From positions 1-64,000 of the forward strand of contig CAYNLK010000007.1 in NCBI GenBank assembly GCA_964398055.1: a stretch of DNA of 64,000 nt, given 5' to 3'. Both the position numbers and the translations under genes were made by a program. Under the pieces are notes generated by a model. It made no database searches and was not told the DNA's origin. It saw only the letters and a list, made by a program, of their open reading frames with translations. This DNA comes from CAYNLK01 sp964398055. GTDB taxonomy: Bacteria > Chloroflexota > Anaerolineae > 4572-78 > J111. Below are positions 51,555 to 60,038 of this stretch, piece by piece. Numbering within the stretch: position 1 is the stretch's first letter; the number at the start of each line of letters is the position of its first letter.

Positions 51555-53231
51555 CTATAATCTCTTTCGCTTGCCCGGCCCACGACCGGTAGCGTAGTCA
51601 GGTTGTTCGGTCCGGTGGATCAGCACGTCGATGGTCAGGGCCAGGGCAGCGCCGGATATAGCGGTGTAGAGGGCCGATTTCTGGACAATGGCCGGATCCC
51701 AAATGCCGGCCTCGATCATGTCGACTACTCGTTCGGCCACCACATCAAAGCCGCAAGTTGGCCCACCCCCGGCCATTTTGATTTCGGCCAGCACGTCGCG
51801 ATCATCGAAACCGGCATTGGTTACAATGGTCCGAAAGGGCGCGGCCATTGCCTCCCGCAAAATACGGTAAGCCGCTCGCTCATCGGGGTCGCTGCTCTGG
51901 TTGATTATTTGTTGCAACTGCGGGCGGCAGGCCATAAAGGCGGCGCCGCCGCCGGGCAGCACCCCTTCCATAATGGCCGCCCGCACAGCGGCGGCGGTCC
52001 GCTTGGCCAGTTCGACCCGCTCGTTGACCTCCAACTCGGTTGCTCCGCCAACCCACAGGGTCGCCGAACCGCCCAACAGCTTGCCGATGCGTTTAAGCAG
52101 TTGTTCCCGTATCACCAGATCTTCGCTGCCGTTATAGGCCGCCCGCAGGGTGGCAATGTGCTGGCGCAGGCGGCGCGGATTGCCTTTACCGCCGATGAGG
52201 CCAAAATTGCGCTGGTCGGCCCAGATGCGGCGAGCCTGACCAAAGTCTGCCAGCTTGATCCGGTCGAAAGTATCGCCGGCCACGCGAATAAAAGCCTTGC
52301 CGCCGGTCAGAATAGCCAGATCTTCCAGCGCGGCGACCCGTTCCGTGGGGCCATAGCCGGGCGTATTCACGGCAATCACCTGAAATCGGTCAGGTTTTTT
52401 ATTGGCCAGTAAGAAACCGATGGCATTATCGGAGATTTTGTCGGCTACTATCAACAATGCTTTGAGATTGGCCCGCAGGGCCAGTTCCAGCGGCGGGAAG
52501 AGTTGCTGCGGTTCTTTGATGTCCAGGTCGCTGATGAGGATAGCGGCGTTTTCAAATTCGGCTCTGAGGCGCTGCGGGTCGGTGGCCATTTGTCGAGACA
52601 TCAGGCCTCGTTCCCAATACATCCCTTCCACATATTCTCGTTCCAGTTCACGGCCGCGGCCCTCGCGAATTTCCAGCCGGCCATATTCGCCGATGATGTC
52701 GAAGATTTCGCCCATCATTTTGGCCATGGCTGGATCATAGCAACCCGCCTGGGCTATTTGAGCCAGTTGCTTTTTCCCCTTAACTTCAACGGTCATTTTG
52801 GTCAGGTAGTTCAGAATAGCTGCCAAACCATGTTGCAGGTAGTCATGCAAACGGCGGGCATTGCCTCCCGCCGCCAGGTAACGTACCCCCTCATTGTAAA
52901 CCACCTGAAAGAGTATCGCCGCGGTGGCTGTACCGTCGCCGGTTTGATCGTGCAAGCGCCACAGCAGATCTCGCAAATACATAGCCCCGATATCTTCGGC
53001 CAGACCCGGTAACTGGATGATGCGTTTGGCAATGACGCCGCCGTTGTCAAGTAATTCCGGCATCTGTTTATCCAGAATCCGATCAATTGCCACGAGGCGA
53101 GGCCGCGGGCCTAAAGTTGGCCGGACGGCATTAGCCAGCTTATTGATGCCCTGCTGAAAGCCGCGATACGTTTTGGGTTGGAAGATGACGCGCCGGGTAG
53201 GGGCAGGTGATTTCTTGGAGTTTGATGGCAT
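51555..53231 (-). CDS. GroEL-like chaperonin with altered ATPase residues
   Basis: A 558-aa Cpn60 protein that keeps the family frame: VRPTLGPRPRLVAIDR, QTGDGTATAAILF (Asp99, equivalent to GroEL Asp87), an apical domain with ALLIVADKIS and VNTPGYGPTERVAALEDLAILTGG, GVLPGGGAAFM, and MIEAGIWDPA. Two ATPase residues are changed by ungapped comparison: GroEL Asp52 (KDGVSV) is Gly64 (NGGVIA), and GroEL Asp398 (VEDALHATRAAVEEG) is Arg412 (AKRTAAAVRAAIMEG). The GGM tail is missing (it ends in KRKRL). There is no GroES beside it; it is the last gene of the ABC importer operon, 19 bases after the permease. Start ATG 53231. Confidence 0.85.
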   Translation of the reverse strand: MPSNSKKSPAPTRRVIFQPKTYRGFQQGINKLANAVRPTLGPRPRLVAIDRILDKQMPELLDNGGVIAKRIIQLPGLAEDIGAMYLRDLLWRLHDQTGDGTATAAILFQVVYNEGVRYLAAGGNARRLHDYLQHGLAAILNYLTKMTVEVKGKKQLAQIAQAGCYDPAMAKMMGEIFDIIGEYGRLEIREGRGRELEREYVEGMYWERGLMSRQMATDPQRLRAEFENAAILISDLDIKEPQQLFPPLELALRANLKALLIVADKISDNAIGFLLANKKPDRFQVIAVNTPGYGPTERVAALEDLAILTGGKAFIRVAGDTFDRIKLADFGQARRIWADQRNFGLIGGKGNPRRLRQHIATLRAAYNGSEDLVIREQLLKRIGKLLGGSATLWVGGATELEVNERVELAKRTAAAVRAAIMEGVLPGGGAAFMACRPQLQQIINQSSDPDERAAYRILREAMAAPFRTIVTNAGFDDRDVLAEIKMAGGGPTCGFDVVAERVVDMIEAGIWDPAIVQKSALYTAISGAALALTIDVLIHRTEQPDYATGRGPGKRKRL

Positions 53232-53250
53232 TGACCCGATCCTCGATTGA

Positions 53251-54375
53251 TTAACCTTTGATCGCCCCGGCCATAACGCCCTCGACGAACCAACTGCGGA
53301 ATAGTAAATAGACCACAATCATCGGCACCACCGAGGCAAAAATGGCCGAGTAGATGAGCTGAAAGTTGGTGGAAAATTGGCCAACGGCGCTCTGGGTAAA
53401 GGGTAATAAGGTGGTATTGACCGGATCCAAATAGACGTAGGGTTCAAGGAATTGGTTATAAAACAGAGGCAACATAATGACAGTCAGGCTGACAATCGGC
53501 ACTCTTAGCAGCGGCAGGATAATGTAGCGGACATACTGGAGCCGGCTGGCCCCATCGATCATGGCCGAGTCTTCCAAATCTTTGGGAATAGCGGTAATCG
53601 CCGCGGTAAAAATCATCGTCGATAAGGCCGTCCCTTTAATGTTGATCATTACGATGGAGGAGAGTTGGAGCACAGTGCGGATACTGCTACCCTGGATGTC
53701 GTAACCGGGGAACAGCTTGAAGAACCATTGCAGCAACTGGTATTGGGGTAATAAGATCAGCATCGCCGGGATGACCATTTGGAGCAGGTAAATATTATAG
53801 ACGGCCATCTGATCTCGCCGCCGTAGCCCGGCCAGGCCGTAACCGGTAAAAATCGACAGAATGATGATCAATACCAAACTAACGACCGTGACAATCAAGG
53901 TGCGGGTTAAGGCCCCCCAGAAACTGGTGCCGTAGAGCGTGCCCGTCAGCAGCGTGTTCCAACCGTTGTAGGTATAAAATCCTTGAAAAAAGTCCTTGAG
54001 ATCTTCTTCAGGGATGTCATATTTTTCGGATATCTGGCGCAGGGTGGTGCGAGACATCAAAAATTCGGTGGGGGGAATGCCCATAGCTTCCTTAAAGTCG
54101 TTTAAGTCCAAATTAAAAAAGACAGCCAGGTTGCCCACCTGCGATTCCATCGGCACTTCATCGGCCTGGGGAATCCACAGGTGCAGTTCGGCGGAGTCTT
54201 TGGTCGAGACAAAACTACGGACAAACAGGGCGTAGAAGGGAAAAATTGTCAGAATGGAGTAAACGGTCATGATTGCCAGGGCAGATATTCTGAGCAGCCG
54301 CCTGCGTCCGGCCAAACCCAGGAGCGGTTTCTTATAGGGCCTAGCTTGGTCAAAGTCAATAGATTGTGTTGCCAT
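53251..54375 (-). CDS. ABC sugar transporter permease (MalG type)
   Basis: A 374-aa inner membrane protein with about six helices; family members are usually about 270-300 aa. The EAA loop reads EDSAMIDGASRLQYVRYIIL. Between helix 1 (about 26-46) and helix 2 (about 150) lies an extra outside segment of roughly 90 residues (FVSTKDSAELH ... LLTGTLYGT) that accounts for the length. It pairs with the MalF-type permease 9 bases upstream. No ATP-binding subunit is in the window. Confidence 0.88.
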   Translation of the reverse strand: MATQSIDFDQARPYKKPLLGLAGRRRLLRISALAIMTVYSILTIFPFYALFVRSFVSTKDSAELHLWIPQADEVPMESQVGNLAVFFNLDLNDFKEAMGIPPTEFLMSRTTLRQISEKYDIPEEDLKDFFQGFYTYNGWNTLLTGTLYGTSFWGALTRTLIVTVVSLVLIIILSIFTGYGLAGLRRRDQMAVYNIYLLQMVIPAMLILLPQYQLLQWFFKLFPGYDIQGSSIRTVLQLSSIVMINIKGTALSTMIFTAAITAIPKDLEDSAMIDGASRLQYVRYIILPLLRVPIVSLTVIMLPLFYNQFLEPYVYLDPVNTTLLPFTQSAVGQFSTNFQLIYSAIFASVVPMIVVYLLFRSWFVEGVMAGAIKG

Positions 54376-54384
54376 GTGGATCTC

Positions 54385-55338
54385 CTAGTATTGCATTCGC
54401 CGTTGCAAGCGCTGTAAAGCGATCCCCAGAAAAACCAGGGGCAGAAAGGTTTCCACGGCCAGGGTCATGCCCATCGCCAGTCGTTGGATCTGGAAACCGT
54501 AGGTAAAGAAGAGGATGCTGAGCAATTTGGCTTCAGGGTTGACATACAGCGCGCCCATCGCCACCAATTCGTCAAACACAGCAAACGAGCCGATCAAGCA
54601 CATCGTTGTCGCCAGGATGAATGAAGGCCACATTTGGGGAAAGTAGACTTTCCACAACCGCTGCCAGTAGGAGGCCCCATCGACAATGGCGGCCTCAATA
54701 GTTTCGGTGGGGATAGCCAGCAAGCCGGACAAAAAGATGGCCATATTATAACCGGCGTACCGCCAGCCGACCATCAGGGGCAAGATAAAAGCCGTACCCG
54801 AGGCCGAGTAGATATTGATCGGCCTTTTGATGAGACCCAATTCCATCAGCAGCAGGTTGGCGGTGCCTGTTTCCTTGGCAAATAACATCACCGCCATATA
54901 GCCAACGGCCAGGCCGGAGACCATCAGCGGCAGGTAAATAACGGTGAAAAAGCCGCCCCGAAAGCCAACTTCATACATCAACAAAGCCAGGCTCAAGCCA
55001 AAGATGTAGACGGTGGTGTAGTTGAGGAGCACAAAGACGATGGTCCGCCGCAACGCCGGAAAGTAATCCACCTGGACGCTGCGATCGGTAAAGATAGCCG
55101 TAAAGTTGCGCAGGCCAACCGGGTTGATTTGGGGATCATTGAACTGGGCCATATCGGTAAATAGAATCGGAATAGCCACGAAGAAGGGCACAATGGTCAG
55201 TAATACGAACAGAGTCAATTGAGGCAGGATGAAGGCCCAATCTTCCATCATCCGCCGGCGCTGAAGTTTGCCGGTTTTCTGCCTTTTTGCTTCCTTGAGG
55301 AGTTGTTCTTCTAACGATGTTGCCGGTGCAACGCCCAT
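54385..55338 (-). CDS. ABC sugar transporter permease (MalF type)
   Basis: A 317-aa inner membrane protein with six helices and the EAA loop EAAIVDGASYWQRLWKVYF. A charged cytoplasmic N-terminus (LLKEAKRQKTGKLQRRRMM) precedes helix 1. It forms the channel with the MalG-type partner. TTGGAGGTTGATAG precedes the ATG. It follows the solute-binding protein gene across a 117-base gap with a strong hairpin. Confidence 0.88.
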   Translation of the reverse strand: MGVAPATSLEEQLLKEAKRQKTGKLQRRRMMEDWAFILPQLTLFVLLTIVPFFVAIPILFTDMAQFNDPQINPVGLRNFTAIFTDRSVQVDYFPALRRTIVFVLLNYTTVYIFGLSLALLMYEVGFRGGFFTVIYLPLMVSGLAVGYMAVMLFAKETGTANLLLMELGLIKRPINIYSASGTAFILPLMVGWRYAGYNMAIFLSGLLAIPTETIEAAIVDGASYWQRLWKVYFPQMWPSFILATTMCLIGSFAVFDELVAMGALYVNPEAKLLSILFFTYGFQIQRLAMGMTLAVETFLPLVFLGIALQRLQRRMQY

Positions 55339-55359
55339 CTATCAACCTCCAAATTCTAA

Positions 55360-55402
55360 CCGGACCTGCCAGGTTTGGCCCACGCCTACCTGGCAGGTCT
55401 GG
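55360..55402. repeat. Strong hairpin between solute-binding protein and permease genes
   Basis: GACCTGCCAGGT (55363-55374) and ACCTGGCAGGTC (55388-55399) pair perfectly around a 13-base loop, extended by 3 more pairs (one G-T) to 55360 and 55402. In ABC operons such hairpins protect the binding-protein mRNA or cut transcription of the permeases, giving excess binding protein. Confidence 0.65.
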
Positions 55403-55455
55403 CCATCCAAAAATTTCAATCTCGTTGATTCTAAACGAAATTTTTAAGAGCCTGA

Positions 55456-56952
55456 TTAACCTTCTTTGGGCAGTCCTTCAAAGCTCTCGTCCCAGTTCTT
55501 TTGGGCGATGCTGAGGGCTTCCTGCACCGAGATCTTGCCCGACAGCACGTCGGCCATGACCTGGTTGTTGCCGTTGGACTCCCAATCCCAAACGCCCTTG
55601 GAACCTTTCTTGCGGTAGGGACTGGCTGAGACGTTGCCGGTGAGATCTTGCTCAAATTCGGCCTTAGCCCACAAACCGTCTGGGGTCCCGATTTGGCTCA
55701 AGACCTTCACGAACTGCGGCCCTTGTAGTTCCAGCGGCTCGTCCAGATCGTACAGCGGCCAGCGACCTTCAGCCTGGGCCTTGTACGGAATCGCCTCGGG
55801 GCTCCAGAACCAGTTCCAGGCCACCTGGGTTTGCTCCCAGTGCGGCGTCTTCTCGTTGCCGGTCCGGATGAACCACTGGTTGTCGATGTTGGGCGGCAGG
55901 GCGCTCTGCATCCAGACCGCCTGGCCTTCGGCCGGCGGGGTAGCGGGCAAGCCGTCTTGATTGCCGCTCACGGCAAACGCCGAGCCGGCGGCCAGGGCCT
56001 TGTCCCACACCCAGGGGCCGTGCAGCATCATCACCGATTTGGCGGCGATGTAGCTGGCTTCCATATCGCCTTCCCACTGCCGCTGGGTCATGTTCTCCGG
56101 CATCCAGCCGTTGTCATTGGCCTCTTTGAAGAACTCATAGAAGTGGCGATACGGCGAGTCTTCGGCGTCGAACTTGGCCTTGCCCAGCCAGCAGTCGACC
56201 TGGCGGGCGCGCTGGCCGTCGGGGAAGGCCAGCGGGATGCAGTCGGTATAGTTATTGCCAAAGATCCAGTTGTGCCAGGCCTGGTTCCAGAAGTAATCCA
56301 CCCCATCGGTCTTGGCTGCCCACTCGGTTCCGGCCGTCAACCACTTCTTCAGGTCATCCCAACTCTTAACGTCGCGATGCGGGTCGAGTCCGGCCTTATC
56401 CATCAGCTCCTTGTTGTACTGCCAGGTCATCACAAAGCCCTGGAAGACGTCCAGGGAGCGCGGTCCGGGCAGGCCGTGCAAATCGGCCCACATATTCTTG
56501 ACGTCAAATTGCCATTTATCCCACCAGGGGAAGTCCAGCTCACCCAGGTTGACTGCCATCTCGTAGTTGCTCTTGTCGAAGAAGATTTGCATTTCCTGAG
56601 TCAGCTCGATGGCCGGCAGATAGCCGCCGGCGACTTTGGCTTCGTGGGCTGCGGCCGTGTCTTCGTTGATCGAGAAGACGTTGATCTTGATGCCCGGATG
56701 GCTGGCCTGGAAGACGTTCCAGATTTCCCGGTACGGCCCCTCGTACTCGGCCAGGGACATCACATCCAGCGTTACCTCTGCCGCTGCCGGAGCCTCGGCG
56801 GCCGGGGCTTCCTCTTTGGGGGCTTCCGCGGCCGGGGCTTGCGTAGGCGCGGCCGCCGGCGGCGGCGCGGCGCAACTGGCCGCGACCAAACCGGCCGCAG
56901 TCAGGGCACTGACCCGCAGAAACTCCCGTCGACTAATATAATGTTTCGTCAT
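55456..56952 (-). CDS. ABC transporter solute-binding lipoprotein (family 1)
   Basis: A 498-aa extracellular sugar-binding protein. The N-terminus has a twin-arginine signal (SRREFLRV, residues 7-14), a hydrophobic stretch, and a lipobox with Cys27 (VAASCAAP). Residues 28-59 are an Ala/Pro/Glu linker. The family-1 fold follows (VTLDVMSLAEYEGPYREIW onwards), with several Trp-rich segments (WDKWQFDVKNMWADLHG) that suit sugar stacking. TAAGGAGGAAC precedes the ATG. It leads the importer operon: binding protein, two permeases, chaperonin-like protein. Confidence 0.9.
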   Translation of the reverse strand: MTKHYISRREFLRVSALTAAGLVAASCAAPPPAAAPTQAPAAEAPKEEAPAAEAPAAAEVTLDVMSLAEYEGPYREIWNVFQASHPGIKINVFSINEDTAAAHEAKVAGGYLPAIELTQEMQIFFDKSNYEMAVNLGELDFPWWDKWQFDVKNMWADLHGLPGPRSLDVFQGFVMTWQYNKELMDKAGLDPHRDVKSWDDLKKWLTAGTEWAAKTDGVDYFWNQAWHNWIFGNNYTDCIPLAFPDGQRARQVDCWLGKAKFDAEDSPYRHFYEFFKEANDNGWMPENMTQRQWEGDMEASYIAAKSVMMLHGPWVWDKALAAGSAFAVSGNQDGLPATPPAEGQAVWMQSALPPNIDNQWFIRTGNEKTPHWEQTQVAWNWFWSPEAIPYKAQAEGRWPLYDLDEPLELQGPQFVKVLSQIGTPDGLWAKAEFEQDLTGNVSASPYRKKGSKGVWDWESNGNNQVMADVLSGKISVQEALSIAQKNWDESFEGLPKEG

Positions 56953-56999
56953 TGTTCCTCCTTACGATCGTTGTGAAGGCTTTAATCAACACTACCTGT

Positions 57000-57044
57000 C
57001 TATTTTTTGAGGTCCATCTTTTTCTGGAATAACTTAAGCGGCAT
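57000..57044 (-). other. Possible 14-codon leader reading frame with strong ribosome site
   Basis: AAGGAGGTG directly precedes an ATG (57042-57044) whose frame runs for 14 codons, Lys-rich (MPLKLFQKKMDLKK), to a TAG. The spacing of 2 bases is too short for good initiation, so translation is doubtful. It is about 50 bases before the solute-binding protein start. Confidence 0.25.
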
Positions 57045-57173
57045 CACCTCCTTCCAGATTGTTTCTCCTCCAAATATAACCGACTAGCCGATCGAACTTA
57101 CCAATGATCTTCAAATCCCCTGGTTTTTTCCTCCTTTCTACACTCTTCTAGTAAGCAACTGTGACGCTTGAAA

Positions 57174-58604
57174 CTATTGGTGGCGGTACAGGTCCCAGCC
57201 CAGGTAAGTGGTGATCGCTTCTTCCAGGACGCCAGCCCAGTGACCGCGTACCATGGCCACGTGGTGTTCAAAACCGTTCTTGCAGACGTATTTCATCATC
57301 TTTTGCAGATTGTCGATCCGGCAAACGGCCGAACCGCCCTGAATGGTGGTGGGGTCGTCGGTAAATTCACCTTCGCCCACATAAGATTTGATCAGACCCA
57401 GCGTATCATCGGTGGACATGCGGAAGAAGGTCATCGGCCCGGCGACCACCTGGGCCTTGATGGCCCCAAAGCTGATGTCGTAGCCCACGTCGGCGCCAAT
57501 GACGTCCAGGTTGGAAATCTCAGGGGTCCTGCCGATGAAGCTCTTGGGGTAGTTGCTACAGTGGGTGTTGATGCACATATTCCGGTCTTCACCGTAGTTG
57601 TTGTTCCAATCCAGAAAGCCGGGGGCATTGCCCGAGGCCAGCACCAGGGCGTACATCGAGACGACCCCGGCCACATCGACCTCGCAGGCGCTGGGCATAA
57701 ACTTTTCGCCCATCATACTCATGGTCAAACAGGTGGCGCAGCCAAAGTTTTTCTGAATCGAGGTCCAACACTGGATGGCGCTGGCCTCGCACTCATTCTG
57801 GGCCAGCCAGTTTTCCACTGCCACCGACCAACTGGCCTGTTTTAGGATGGCCTCTTCCTGGATGTAATCGGGAATGGTGCCGTAGGCTTTGATCTCGGCC
57901 ACCTTGTCGTGTACCGCCTTGGGCCTGGCGGCAAACAGGGTGTTGGCCGCCGCAATCATTTCCGACAGGTCAACCGTGACCACGGTGATGCCGGTCGATT
58001 GGAGCAGCTTCTCACTGTAGCGGCAGGTGTGGAAGGGCGCCGGCCTGGCTCCAATCGCCCCAACCCGCAGATTGGTCAGCCCTTTGACCACCCGGCAGAC
58101 CCGGGCAAAGAAATCCAGGTCTTGGCTGAAGATGTCGCTGTTGATGGCGCAGGTGTGGTAGGTGGTGTCGGTAAAGGGGATGCCGTACTGGTAGAGATTA
58201 TTGCAGACCGAGAACTTGCCACAGAATGAGTCTCGCCTTTCCTTGACGCCCAACTTCATGGGGTCTTCGTCGTCGCAAGCCTGTACTAACACCGGTACGT
58301 TCAGCTTGGCCATATCCAGCGTTTGCACGATGCCCTGCTCATCGCCAAAGTTGGGCAGCACCACCACCACCCCGTCGATCTCATCCCGGTGTTTTTTGAA
58401 CAGTTCGGCGCAGACCTTGGCGTCGGCCAGGGTTTCGATAACGCCGTTGGGTGTGGCCTCTACCGGGGGGATGACGTAGTTGTAGCCGAGCTGATCCAGT
58501 TTAGCCAGCAAATCTTTGCGGCCTTGTACCGCCAGTTCCACGTTGAAGAAGCCGCGCGACCCCACGATCAGGCCAAAGGTAGTCTTCTTATCCATTATCT
58601 TCAT
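57174..58604 (-). CDS. L-fucose/L-arabinose isomerase family protein
   Basis: A 476-aa protein of the fucose/arabinose isomerase fold, interconverting an aldose and ketose with a divalent metal. The N-terminal part has GLIVGSRGFFNVELA, DGVVVVLPNFGDEQ (middle), and the metal region CLTMSMMGEKFMPSACEVDVAG with Glu residues; near the end is FEHHVAMVRGHW. Start ATG 58604, with AAAGGAGCATCCC upstream; the longer frame adds 83 residues with a membrane-like stretch and is not convincing. It may be part of one operon with the next gene upstream. Confidence 0.83.
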   Translation of the reverse strand: MKIMDKKTTFGLIVGSRGFFNVELAVQGRKDLLAKLDQLGYNYVIPPVEATPNGVIETLADAKVCAELFKKHRDEIDGVVVVLPNFGDEQGIVQTLDMAKLNVPVLVQACDDEDPMKLGVKERRDSFCGKFSVCNNLYQYGIPFTDTTYHTCAINSDIFSQDLDFFARVCRVVKGLTNLRVGAIGARPAPFHTCRYSEKLLQSTGITVVTVDLSEMIAAANTLFAARPKAVHDKVAEIKAYGTIPDYIQEEAILKQASWSVAVENWLAQNECEASAIQCWTSIQKNFGCATCLTMSMMGEKFMPSACEVDVAGVVSMYALVLASGNAPGFLDWNNNYGEDRNMCINTHCSNYPKSFIGRTPEISNLDVIGADVGYDISFGAIKAQVVAGPMTFFRMSTDDTLGLIKSYVGEGEFTDDPTTIQGGSAVCRIDNLQKMMKYVCKNGFEHHVAMVRGHWAGVLEEAITTYLGWDLYRHQ

Positions 58605-58662
58605 TGTTGGGATGCTCCTTTCATCTTTGAAAAAAATAGATTCAATTGATCGGTGATTTTTT

Positions 58663-58692
58663 CTCGTTCCCAAACTGAAGTTTGGGAACGAG
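58663..58692. repeat. Perfect 13-bp hairpin with GA-rich tail
   Basis: CTCGTTCCCAAAC (58663-58675), loop TGAA, GTTTGGGAACGAG (58680-58692). Followed by AGAACGAGAGAAACGAGAAAA repeats on the plus strand. It is in the 116-base gap between the isomerase start and the previous stop. No T-run follows on the minus strand, so it is a doubtful terminator. Confidence 0.6.
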
Positions 58693-58720
58693 AGAACGAG
58701 AGAAACGAGAAAAAATAGGG

Positions 58721-59791
58721 TTACAGTTCCAACCCAAGCAAATGGGAGACGATCTGTTTTATTTTGCCGGTTGGGCCAACATACAGCCAGAGCACAAATT
58801 GATCGGTCGTGGCCGAGCGCCCGGTTGTGCCGCCGATGGTTTGGCCATTGCATTCCAACTCACCAAAGCCGCCCAGGTTGCCGCCGTCATTGTAAACGTG
58901 GATCGAGTGGCCGCGGCGACCCGGCCAATCGGCCGGTTCCTCCACATAAGGCGCGGCCGGATTGTTGAAGAAGTTGCGCACCAGCAGATACGTACGATCA
59001 TCGTCGAGCCGGTTGAGGTAGGCCAGGCGGCCAAAAACGTGCGCGGCTTTATAACCAACTTTATAGCGCCGGTCGCCGGTGATCTTGAGGCTCACAAAAT
59101 TGGAGTGGATAGTTTGAAAATCATCGTCGATTGGTTCATTGTAGTCGCTGTATTCGATCTGGGGGGAAGCGGGGATGAGGAGTTGGCCGCCGGGATTGAG
59201 CTGGATCAGGTTCCACACTTCGCTGGCGATGTCATCCGTTTGGGTTTCAGAGAGGGAGACCACCTGCTCATAGCCGGCAAAGAGTATGCTGTCCAGCAGG
59301 GCCTCGTAGTTGCTTAACTGGCGTAAGGGGTCCTCAACGGGCCGGATGACTTTTTCCAGTTGAAGCTCCTTCTGGCCGTGGGCCAGATTAAAAGCTTCGA
59401 GGGTCAGACTTTGGATCAGGCGGTATTGGTCAGGTTGGGGTTGCTCCAGGCGATATTGGCCCGGGTCCATTTGAGCCGGCACCCGAACCGTGCCCCAAAA
59501 ATCGGAGCGATCCGGCACCAGGTATTGGATTTCGGGCGCAATCCAGATGCGCTCACCGCCCAGATTCCAATCGGCGGAATCCAGAAACTTTCGAAATGAA
59601 ACGGGGTCACTCCAGGCGCGGTTCAGCCAGAAGAGACTTTCGTCATCCGGGGAAAGGAAGGGGCCTAAGATGCGGCCGCCCCGTTGAGAGATGATCAGCC
59701 GAATGTCGTTTTGCAGGGTGAGGGTGGCATAGGCTTGCTGATTTTGCTCCAGTGAGTTGATCACCTGCTGAAAAGTTATGCGGTTGTTCAT
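58721..59791 (-). CDS. Galactose-mutarotase-like protein (DUF6786-like)
   Basis: A 356-aa beta-rich protein. NDIRLIISQRGGRILGPF near residues 30-47, WNLGGERIWIAPE (about 88-100) and FGRLAYLNRLDDDRTYLLV resemble the mutarotase-like DUF6786 family, whose function is unknown. Start ATG 59791 is preferred to an ATG 21 bases upstream with no ribosome site. It is the first gene after the regulated promoter at 59908-59955, followed by the isomerase and ABC importer, so it probably handles the sugar imported. Confidence 0.65.
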   Translation of the reverse strand: MNNRITFQQVINSLEQNQQAYATLTLQNDIRLIISQRGGRILGPFLSPDDESLFWLNRAWSDPVSFRKFLDSADWNLGGERIWIAPEIQYLVPDRSDFWGTVRVPAQMDPGQYRLEQPQPDQYRLIQSLTLEAFNLAHGQKELQLEKVIRPVEDPLRQLSNYEALLDSILFAGYEQVVSLSETQTDDIASEVWNLIQLNPGGQLLIPASPQIEYSDYNEPIDDDFQTIHSNFVSLKITGDRRYKVGYKAAHVFGRLAYLNRLDDDRTYLLVRNFFNNPAAPYVEEPADWPGRRGHSIHVYNDGGNLGGFGELECNGQTIGGTTGRSATTDQFVLWLYVGPTGKIKQIVSHLLGLEL

Positions 59792-59907
59792 TCTAGCTGC
59801 CTCATCAACCAAGCTATCGTCGCTATTTCCGTCTTTGGAAACTTTAATGGGGCCAACGCTGATGATCTGTCTAGCTCAAGCTTATGCAATCCCTGCTGTT
59901 CAGGTGT

Positions 59908-59955
59908 GGTCATACCTCATACCAATATCATATTACAGCCGGCCCGGTTTGTCAA
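59908..59955 (-). promoter_or_regulatory. Promoter with FadR-like operator, copy 2
   Basis: On the minus strand TTGACA (59950-59955), a 17-base spacer and TATGAT (59927-59932). Directly downstream, 59905-59928 repeats the 24-base element of copy 1, with GGTCATACC at 59908-59916. -35, spacer length, -10 position and operator are all arranged as in copy 1 although the spacer sequence differs. It drives the mutarotase-like, isomerase and importer genes. Confidence 0.78.
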
Positions 59956-59979
59956 CTCAGCGAGTCTGTCCAATTTTTT

Positions 59980-60012
59980 AGGTGACCGGCACTTCTAAAG
60001 TGCCGGTCACCT
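59980..60012. repeat. Perfect 15-bp stem-loop between convergent-facing units
   Basis: AGGTGACCGGCACTT (59980-59994), loop CTA, AAGTGCCGGTCACCT (59998-60012). It sits between the dehydrogenase stop (60039) and promoter copy 2, so it can separate the two transcription units. On the minus strand it is followed by A-rich rather than T-rich DNA, so simple terminator action is unsure. Confidence 0.6.
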
Positions 60013-60038
60013 TTCTGCCAGCAGAGAGCCAGGGCAGA

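Noticed and set aside
51555..53231. Housekeeping groL
   Set aside because: No groES next to it, two ATPase Asp residues replaced, and no GGM tail. It is a paralogue.
55831..56976. Plus-strand reading frame of 381 codons over the solute-binding protein gene
   Set aside because: Antisense to a clear lipoprotein gene, with no ribosome site and no recognisable domain.
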